A DNA stretch of 64,000 nucleotides, taken from assembly GCA_017551705.1 (NCBI GenBank), contig JAFZLA010000002.1, forward strand, positions 1 to 64,000, read 5' to 3'. A program made the translations under genes and the position numbers. Below, one piece after another: positions 57,482-64,000 of the stretch. Position 1 is the stretch's first letter. The number at the start of each line of letters is the position of its first letter. The notes under the pieces are model-generated. The model searched no databases, was not told the DNA's origin, and was given only the letters and a program-made list of their open reading frames with translations. The stretch comes from Treponema sp. (lineage in GTDB: Bacteria; Spirochaetota; Spirochaetia; Treponematales; Treponemataceae).

Positions 57482-58453
57482 ATGATTTCGGTGGCGATGG
57501 CGACATATAACGGCGAACAATTTTTGAACGAGCAAATTGATTCAATTTTAAGCCAGAACGTGGAACAAGAATTGGAGTTGGTTGTATGCGACGACAAGTC
57601 GACGGACGGGACGCTGCAAATTTTGAGAGAACGACAAAAAGCGGACCCTAGAATAAGGGTATATAAAAACAAAAAAAGGCTTGGATTTTATAAAAACTTT
57701 ATGCGGGCGATTGGACTGTGCAAAGGAGAATGGATTGCCTTATCCGACCAAGACGACATTTGGCAAACAAACAAGCTGCAAACCTTGCTGCAAAGCGTTG
57801 GCCAAAAGGACTTTGCCTGCTCAAACGCCCTTCTTGTGGACAAAGGCAACAAGAGCCTTGGCTATACGATGAAAGAGTCATGCGGCGGCAAGTGGATTCC
57901 GACAAAAAAAGAAGACTTGTTTAAAAAAATAGTTTTTGGCAACATAGTCCAAGGCTCCACAATGCTTGCCCGCGCTGACTTTTTAAAAAGCTGCCAGCCT
58001 GTCCCTGAGGCGATAAAATACCATGACCATTGGTTTGCCCTATGCTCTTGCGCCCAAAACGGCTTTGTCTATGTGGACCAATGCCTTATTCGGTACCGGC
58101 AGCACGACTCAAACCAAACCATAAACAAAAAAAAGGACAGTTTTGTCAAACAATTAGCAACATTGCATACGCTCCAGTCGAGCCAAAAAGTTATTTTTGA
58201 ACAATACGACAAAAAAATCGCAAAATGCAACGCCATTCTTGACAACATGGAATGCGCCGGCTGGCAAAAAGACTACCTGACCGGCGCCATCCGCTATCTT
58301 GAGGAGTCAAAGCATAAATCTTTTTACTCCTTCTTATTCTTTGCCAAGAATTGCAGATATTTTTGCCTTGACAAAAACATTTTTAGGAATGCTTTGCGAA
58401 TCGCCAAACGCTTTGCGGCAATGGTTTGGTGGAAGGGGACCAAGGCGTCATAA
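57482..58453 (+). CDS. GT2 glycosyltransferase
   Basis: 323 residues. MISVAMATYNGEQFLNEQIDSIL, VCDDKSTDGTLQIL and ALSDQDDIWQTNKLQTL are the standard rhamnosyl or glucosyl GT2 pattern; IKYHDHWFALCSCAQNG holds the later conserved histidines and aromatic residues. A single-gene unit with its own promoter, convergent with 58462. Confidence 0.88.
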   Translation: MISVAMATYNGEQFLNEQIDSILSQNVEQELELVVCDDKSTDGTLQILRERQKADPRIRVYKNKKRLGFYKNFMRAIGLCKGEWIALSDQDDIWQTNKLQTLLQSVGQKDFACSNALLVDKGNKSLGYTMKESCGGKWIPTKKEDLFKKIVFGNIVQGSTMLARADFLKSCQPVPEAIKYHDHWFALCSCAQNGFVYVDQCLIRYRQHDSNQTINKKKDSFVKQLATLHTLQSSQKVIFEQYDKKIAKCNAILDNMECAGWQKDYLTGAIRYLEESKHKSFYSFLFFAKNCRYFCLDKNIFRNALRIAKRFAAMVWWKGTKAS

Positions 58454-58461
58454 AACGTCAA

Positions 58462-61400
58462 TCACCCATTGGGAAACACATCACCGGTTACAGAAAAGTC
58501 TTCCCTATCAAGAGTAAGATTAGGATTATAGTATGGATCGCCGGCGGACAACTCTTCTTTCCAACGACTTTTAAACCTTTCAATCTCTCCAACAAAGCGC
58601 TCTTGTTTTTCCGGAGTGTCCTCATACCCCCGACTTTCACTTTCGTAATGATAAAGCTCCGCGAATGGGGTCCATACATTCAAATACCCCATCTTACGTA
58701 ATCTCATGCAAAAATCAACATCATTGAAGGCAACCTCAAAAGATTCGTCAAGGCCATTTATTTCTCTGTAGATTTCACTTGAAATCATAAGACACGCCGC
58801 GGTTACACACGAAAAGTTTTGAACCGTAATAAGTCTGCTTGCATATCCATAACTAGCGCGAGGAAAATATTTGTGGGAATGACCTGCCACACTGCTGATT
58901 CCCAGAATTACACCTCCGTGTTGAATCTTATCGCTTGGGTAATACAACATTGCGCCTACAGCGCCGACATCATCACGTTGCGCAAACATAAGCATTTCTT
59001 CAATCCATTCAGGGGTAATAACTTCTATGTCATTGTTCAACAAAAGTATATAATCCCCCTTTGCGTACTTAAAGCCAAAGTTGTTTATCGCTGAATAGTT
59101 AAACTTTCCTTTCCATGTGACAATTTTAATCCTTTCATCAGCTTTTAGCGAGTCATAATAATCAAAGGTTTGTTTTTCTTTACTGTTGTTTTCTATAATT
59201 ATGATTTCATAATTTTTATATGTACTCTTATTCCTAATTGAATCTATGCATTTTTTTAGGGTTTGAACATGCTCATAACTTGGAATCAAAATAGAAACAA
59301 GAGGATTTCCCCTTATCGGGTATTTTATACGATATGCATTAGGAATTGCAAGTTTAAGGACTTCTGCGTCAAGACCAAGCCGTTTAAAGTGAGACTCCAA
59401 GGCTTTTTGTCCTGCTATTGTTGTATAATTCTTTGCTCCCGCAGATGAAGCCGTTGAAGAAGAAGAAGCGCGCCAATAATACAAGCATTTTGGGACATGG
59501 ACGACATGTAGAGCGATCTCTGTGAGACGGAGAAACAAATCAAAATCCTGGGCTCCATCACAATCAGAATTAAAATTTCCTGCCTTATCAAGCAAAGAGC
59601 GTTTGAATGATGTAAAGTGACAGATATAATTTAAACTGCAAAAATAATCCGGAGCAAAATCTGGTTTAAAATTCACAAAGGTAATTTCATTCAAATTTGG
59701 ACTTTTAAATGTCGCCTCATCTGTGTAAACAAAATCTGCATCTTTTTCGCAAATTGCCTTCATAGTCTCAAAAAGGGCCGCAGGATGCAAAAGATCGTCA
59801 TGATCAAAAAGCGAAATGTAATCTCCTGTGGCCATCTTTATGCACTCATTGGTGTTCGCGCTGATTCCGCCGTTTTTTACAAGTTTTTTATATTTTATGC
59901 GGATGTCCTTCTTAGCAATATCTTCACAGATTTCTTGAACATAAGAATGTTCCGAATCGCTTCCATCGGCAAGGCACAGTTCCCAATTGGCATAGGTCTG
60001 AAAAAGGCACGAGCCTATCATTTCTTGCAAAAAATCTTTTGGAGTGTTGTAAAGCGGCACAAGAATGCTGAATTTTATGTTTTTTGAAAACACGGTTCGA
60101 CTCTGCAATTGAAAAGTGTCTTTTTCCATGCCGAACGCTAGAGGATTTAGAATAAAATCTTTCCGCTTGCTCCAAGCTCTTGTCCTACGAACATTTATAT
60201 GTTTTTTTGCTCTGTCATTTCTAATAGCCGCCAATAAGCCCTTTAAACCACTTTTTTTAAAGATCCTAAGCGCATTCTTTAACTTTTTGTTCAATATTTT
60301 TCTTAGAATTGATCCAACTATACGTACAGGTTTTGATAATTTCCAACTCCGCGAATTATACAGCGAGTTAATTTCATCCTTTTTTCGCTTTAAAAGCTGG
60401 CTCATAATAATTAATTCATCAGAAATTACTTCATTACATGGCCAACTAAATTCAAATTTTACAGCTGACAATTCTGAAAAATCACATTTTGATAATACAA
60501 TCACAGGATCCACTGTCTTATAGATAAATTTTTCCCCGACTTTTAAACTGCAGTTAGCTTCTACATCGTTTAAGTCCGGTTCAATTACCGCCCCGCTCTT
60601 CTTTAAGAGAGTTATGTGTTTAAGCCACAACACTCCAGACTCTTCCGCCGGATCAAAACGTAGAGTCTTAATCGCAGAGACTGTTTCTGGAATCTTGAAT
60701 TCAAGGACAGTATTTGTCTTTGAACTATAGCACATTTTAATGCAATTCTCTTCAGAAACCCCAGCTCCAATATCAAAATAAAGTCTTGCAGTAAGTCGCT
60801 CTTTGTGCAAGGCATTTACAGCAGGCCAAATCTTTTCAATAAAAGAATCAATCACTGATTCATCATTTAACGCATTATAAAATCTTTTGTCTTGTATCCA
60901 CAAAGACTTTAAATTAGAAATATCATAAACTTTATTCGTATAAGATAGCCATTCATTAAAGATTTTAGGATTTTCTCGATCTGGCCAATAGCGATTTAGG
61001 TACTGCGCAACAGATTTTACCTGACGAAGCGTATTTCCAGATATGTTCTTTCCGTGAAGCCTGTAAAAAAAACTTTTCTGTTCTGACAAAACAAATGAGT
61101 ATTCTTTATGATCCTGGACAAAACGCAAAACTTTTGTTCGCAAAACTATGTCATCGGCAAGCATATCTTCGTCAAATCCATGAACAGCATCTATTATTTC
61201 TTTTCTAAAAACAGTTCCCTGAAGCCAAAAACTTTCAAAGCAGCTGTATTCAAAATCAAGCATTTGCGCGGCAGCAGAATCGGTTCTTTGATAGACAGGC
61301 AGTTTTCTATTCTCAATGAATTTTCCTTCCGCATCTATTATATCGAAATTAGTTGAAGTTATAAAACCTAGATTAGTTTTTTCATTCATCGTCATAAGAA

Positions 61401-61716
61401 AATTATCAACCACTGGCATATTCAAAACATCATCAAAAGAAATAAAAGTAATGAATTCGCCTGCCGCTTTTTCTATGGCGCGGTTGAAGTTTTTTGCGGG
61501 ACTGCCCGTATTTTCTTGCAAAATAAGGTTTACAGGATAACGATTGTTTCCTGCAATTTGTTTAAGCACAGTCTGGCTATTATCCGTTGAGCCGTCATCG
61601 ACAGCAATAATTTCAATGTTTTCATACTTTGACGAAAGAATAGCGTTAATGTTTGCCTCAATAAACTTTGCGTGGTTATAACCCAAGCAGCATACTGAAA
61701 GGAGTTTTTTCTGCAT
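58462..61716 (-). CDS. Large glycosyltransferase with three GT2 domains
   Basis: 1084 residues from MQKKLLSVCCLGYNHAKFIE; an earlier in-frame start overlaps the upstream gene. Domain 1 (about 1-240): VDDGSTDNSQ, ISFDDVLNM. About 330-470 is a beta-rich part of the kind found between such domains, ending in a coiled SRSWKLSKP linker. Domain 2 (about 550-800): FSILVPLYNTPKDFLQ, FDHDDLLHP. Domain 3 (about 820-1060): VSILIPSYEHVQTLKK, NNDIEVITPEWIEEM, FNDVDFCMRLRKMGY. Such chains build several sugars of a rhamnan-like glycan. Confidence 0.9.
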   Translation of the reverse strand: MQKKLLSVCCLGYNHAKFIEANINAILSSKYENIEIIAVDDGSTDNSQTVLKQIAGNNRYPVNLILQENTGSPAKNFNRAIEKAAGEFITFISFDDVLNMPVVDNFLMTMNEKTNLGFITSTNFDIIDAEGKFIENRKLPVYQRTDSAAAQMLDFEYSCFESFWLQGTVFRKEIIDAVHGFDEDMLADDIVLRTKVLRFVQDHKEYSFVLSEQKSFFYRLHGKNISGNTLRQVKSVAQYLNRYWPDRENPKIFNEWLSYTNKVYDISNLKSLWIQDKRFYNALNDESVIDSFIEKIWPAVNALHKERLTARLYFDIGAGVSEENCIKMCYSSKTNTVLEFKIPETVSAIKTLRFDPAEESGVLWLKHITLLKKSGAVIEPDLNDVEANCSLKVGEKFIYKTVDPVIVLSKCDFSELSAVKFEFSWPCNEVISDELIIMSQLLKRKKDEINSLYNSRSWKLSKPVRIVGSILRKILNKKLKNALRIFKKSGLKGLLAAIRNDRAKKHINVRRTRAWSKRKDFILNPLAFGMEKDTFQLQSRTVFSKNIKFSILVPLYNTPKDFLQEMIGSCLFQTYANWELCLADGSDSEHSYVQEICEDIAKKDIRIKYKKLVKNGGISANTNECIKMATGDYISLFDHDDLLHPAALFETMKAICEKDADFVYTDEATFKSPNLNEITFVNFKPDFAPDYFCSLNYICHFTSFKRSLLDKAGNFNSDCDGAQDFDLFLRLTEIALHVVHVPKCLYYWRASSSSTASSAGAKNYTTIAGQKALESHFKRLGLDAEVLKLAIPNAYRIKYPIRGNPLVSILIPSYEHVQTLKKCIDSIRNKSTYKNYEIIIIENNSKEKQTFDYYDSLKADERIKIVTWKGKFNYSAINNFGFKYAKGDYILLLNNDIEVITPEWIEEMLMFAQRDDVGAVGAMLYYPSDKIQHGGVILGISSVAGHSHKYFPRASYGYASRLITVQNFSCVTAACLMISSEIYREINGLDESFEVAFNDVDFCMRLRKMGYLNVWTPFAELYHYESESRGYEDTPEKQERFVGEIERFKSRWKEELSAGDPYYNPNLTLDREDFSVTGDVFPNG

Positions 61717-61720
61717 AATA

Positions 61721-63370
61721 TTATCCTTGTATGAATGTCTTGTAAACTTCATTTTTTGTATGATTTACAAGGCAAAGATTGAATGAAGAGACCTTAAAAG
61801 GAAGCTTCGCCGTAAAACCATGTTTATCATTGTCCAACATAAAGACTCTCATGACATCAGGCCGGCGAACAAGATGAGTATTGTAGAATCTACCATTCGC
61901 TTCAATAAAAACTTCGCAATCATCATTTTCATAGTATGCCCAACCACGCAAACAGGTTTTTCCATGCTTAAATTTTTTTTCGTCAACTGTAAAGGGAAAT
62001 GGTTTTTCGGTAAACTCTCCGATATCAGAAACAACCTCCGAAGGCACATATTCAGTCAAGATGTTGTCAACATTCTCACAATAAACACATTTTTTTTCTC
62101 TATCAATAAGGCATAATTCAAAATTATCAAAACAATCTTCAATAAAGGCAAGGAAGCCTGCATTTATACATTTGCATTTGTACGCGTCCTCAACATCAGC
62201 GCGTGAATATACAAAAGGCTTATAAACTTTGTTGTTCGCCTTAATATAAACTTCTGTAGCAACGTTCGGAACAAAAGCCCAACCTTGAACAACAACGCCT
62301 TTTTTGGTCTTCTTAAGCGAGTCAATTGAATAAAAAACTGCCGCTTTTGAGACAGGCAAATCAGGCATTGCAACAGGAGCCAACGGCGTGTAATCAAACG
62401 CAGCATTTTTCAATACAAAATCTGAAATTTTCATCCAAAGCCTAATTTTATTCAACAACAGTTTATTCCTTAACTCATTGGGTCTCAACAAGGCCGAAAC
62501 AACATCATTCTTATGTTGACAAGAAAAATCGGTATACTTTTTGTATTTTTGAGCGTTCAACTTTGCGCGATTGTTGTACAGCGACTTGAAAGGACCCTTA
62601 AAATGCTTAAAATTAATAATATATAAGTTTAAGAAAGCATAAATGCTTTTTATTGACGTCAGCCTCTTATTCAACACATCCTGGAACAAGAGCATTTCCA
62701 CTATATCCAAGCCTTCCCTATCGTCCGAGTGCATTATGGATTTTTCGCGCTGTCTATAAGCAAATGTGCATTCGTTAACGTATTTTAGCTTTCCATTAAG
62801 CGCTATTGAATACTGCAAGCCGCAATCATCACAAAAAGACCTTAGGAGCATATTTTGGGGAAGTTTTCTAAACACAAAGCAGCTGCAATGAATATATTGT
62901 TGATGCCAAAAAGAAAAACGGGCGGTTGTTCGAATGTCATTAAACTCCTTTGTTCCGTCGGGATAAACACAATAAAAACTTGTAAGATAGGCAGAATATG
63001 ACTTATTATTTTCCAAAAAATACGTTGCTCTCTTAAAATAATCCATGTCAACAAAGTAATCATCGCCACTCACAAGGTTAAGGTATTTTCCTTTAGCCAT
63101 TGACATGGCTTTAAACACGACATTTGACGCACGGATTGAAGCAATTACATCCTTTTTTGTCAAGCCGGGAGCCCTTTCCTGTACAAAATAAGAAAAATGC
63201 TTAAATTTTTTCTCATATTTTTTGATGACTTCAAGCGAATTGTCGGAACTTCCGTCATCGCCTACGATAACCTCGTAGTCAAAGTCCAGGTTTTGTTTGA
63301 GAATACTTTCAAAGCATTCAGGTAAATAATCAGCTTCGTTGTAGCTGACGACAATGATGGATAATTGCAT
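61721..63370 (-). CDS. GT2 glycosyltransferase with C-terminal beta-sandwich repeats
   Basis: 549 residues. GT2 domain 1-230: LSIIVVSYNEADYLPECFES, GDDGSSDNSLEVIKKY and LVSGDDYFVDMDYF. A helical middle follows. The C-terminal 190 residues contain two related units, GVVVQGWAFVPNVATEVYIKAN and TCLRGWAYYENDDCEVFIEAN, each followed by a short FxxCLIDRE/FNLCLVNHT strand, probably binding a glycan. It lies 4 bases upstream of the triple-domain enzyme. Confidence 0.82.
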   Translation of the reverse strand: MQLSIIVVSYNEADYLPECFESILKQNLDFDYEVIVGDDGSSDNSLEVIKKYEKKFKHFSYFVQERAPGLTKKDVIASIRASNVVFKAMSMAKGKYLNLVSGDDYFVDMDYFKRATYFLENNKSYSAYLTSFYCVYPDGTKEFNDIRTTARFSFWHQQYIHCSCFVFRKLPQNMLLRSFCDDCGLQYSIALNGKLKYVNECTFAYRQREKSIMHSDDREGLDIVEMLLFQDVLNKRLTSIKSIYAFLNLYIINFKHFKGPFKSLYNNRAKLNAQKYKKYTDFSCQHKNDVVSALLRPNELRNKLLLNKIRLWMKISDFVLKNAAFDYTPLAPVAMPDLPVSKAAVFYSIDSLKKTKKGVVVQGWAFVPNVATEVYIKANNKVYKPFVYSRADVEDAYKCKCINAGFLAFIEDCFDNFELCLIDREKKCVYCENVDNILTEYVPSEVVSDIGEFTEKPFPFTVDEKKFKHGKTCLRGWAYYENDDCEVFIEANGRFYNTHLVRRPDVMRVFMLDNDKHGFTAKLPFKVSSFNLCLVNHTKNEVYKTFIQG

Positions 63371-63390
63371 TGATTTTTCTCCAATTAAAT

Positions 63391-64000
63391 TTACATAGAC
63401 GTAAGAAAACGGTTTTTCAAATTTGTTATCACAACCTGCTTTTTCTCACCTGAGTATTCTCCGATTTGATACTTAATTTCTTTTCTTCTTAGTATTGTTT
63501 GTATTGTTTGTATTGTTTCCTGTTCGCCGAGTCGCTCGCAATCGTCAACAATAATGACAAAATTGCCATTCAGCATATTTGATTCAATAATCTTGAGGAC
63601 ATCTGGCCTAGAGTTATGTTTTGAACCAAACGGTCCGTCAACAATAACCAAATCAAATTTGTGCTTTTGTTGAGCCAAAAAATCATCAAACCCATCATAA
63701 GCATATCCATTGCCGTTATCTTTTTCTTTTAACCCCAGAATATGCACATAACTGTCAACATCAAAACTTTCTGGGACATTCTTCTTGAAAGCGTCCAACC
63801 AGTCAGGATTATGTTCAATAATTGTTAGATTTTCGTTATATTTTTTTGCATATTGCATTGTGATTTTTGAAGTCTGACCAAGTCCAAATTCAATTATATT
63901 GTGGGGACGAAACTCATTGACAACGCGATACAAAACATACAAAAAGCTATAGCTTGCAGCCCATCGGCCAGGACAAAACGATTTGTATTGTAAGAAATCA
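63391..64000 (-). CDS. SAM-dependent methyltransferase-like protein (partial)
   Basis: At least 200 residues; the frame stays open to the right edge, so the start lies outside the window. NIIEFGLGQTSKITMQYA resembles a Rossmann SAM-binding loop, then LTIIEHNPDWLDAF, FDLVIVDGPFG and FVIIVDDCERLGE. Such proteins occur in glycan clusters. A methyltransferase role is likely but the substrate is unknown. It sits 20 bases upstream of the GT2 gene. Confidence 0.65.
   Translation of the reverse strand, partial: DFLQYKSFCPGRWAASYSFLYVLYRVVNEFRPHNIIEFGLGQTSKITMQYAKKYNENLTIIEHNPDWLDAFKKNVPESFDVDSYVHILGLKEKDNGNGYAYDGFDDFLAQQKHKFDLVIVDGPFGSKHNSRPDVLKIIESNMLNGNFVIIVDDCERLGEQETIQTIQTILRRKEIKYQIGEYSGEKKQVVITNLKNRFLTSM

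Noticed and set aside
1-64000. CRISPR array, rRNA or prophage
   Set aside because: No regularly spaced repeats, rRNA stretches, or phage structural genes were seen on either strand.

Overview
The window looks like the chromosome of a host-associated spirochaete, most likely a gut or rumen Treponema (inference). Support comes from the short lipoproteins, the LicC-like nucleotidyltransferase fused to an aminotransferase (a fusion type known from T. denticola), the many toxin-antitoxin modules, and an attC-like site of the kind treponemal integrons carry. No rRNA, CRISPR array or prophage was seen.

Left part (1-14900) is mixed housekeeping and accessory DNA. An IS110-family element (about 6-1361) abuts lysC. 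lysC, two paralogous lipoproteins and ilvE form one minus-strand run. Positions 5116-8373 hold small accessory genes: a RelE/Xre pair, a VOC protein, higBA, a DUF4160/DUF2442 pair and a WYL/TerB-like protein, with one convincing and one partial attC-like site. Next come a 58-residue ORF, a queuosine-precursor transporter, manA and a nucleotidyltransferase, then tRNA-Leu(GAG), metE and kdgK.

The centre (15009-37961) is the most unusual part. Three long membrane proteins join a YidC/Oxa1-like core to a C-terminal alkaline-phosphatase/sulfatase-superfamily domain. They sit in two parallel sets. The plus-strand set has two YidC-sulfatase copies, a nucleotidyltransferase-aminotransferase fusion and a TagF/TagB-like glycerophosphotransferase. 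The minus-strand set has a HipA-like kinase, a TagF-like transferase, an Asp/Glu racemase, the third YidC-sulfatase and a stand-alone LicC-like nucleotidyltransferase. Read together they suggest that a phospho-alcohol is activated as a CDP derivative and transferred to a surface glycan or lipid, a teichoic-acid-like pathway in a diderm (inference). Between and around them are GT-C glycosyltransferases, polyprenyl-phosphate sugar transferases, a WecE-like transaminase and a ChbG-like deacetylase.

The right part (38133-64000) continues surface-glycan biosynthesis: ArnE/ArnF-like flippase subunits, UDP-glucose dehydrogenase, GtrA, a DPM1-like transferase with a run of nine G inside its reading frame, multi-domain GT2/GT4 enzymes, a Wzm/Wzt ABC exporter and a second, MsbA/PglK-type exporter. 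HipBA and an MqsR-like/Panacea toxin-antitoxin pair are interspersed. The last gene runs off the right edge.

A recurring regulatory pattern is a good -35/-10 promoter whose -10 box ends 6 to 8 bases before the ATG, with no Shine-Dalgarno sequence. This implies leaderless mRNAs for at least nine genes.
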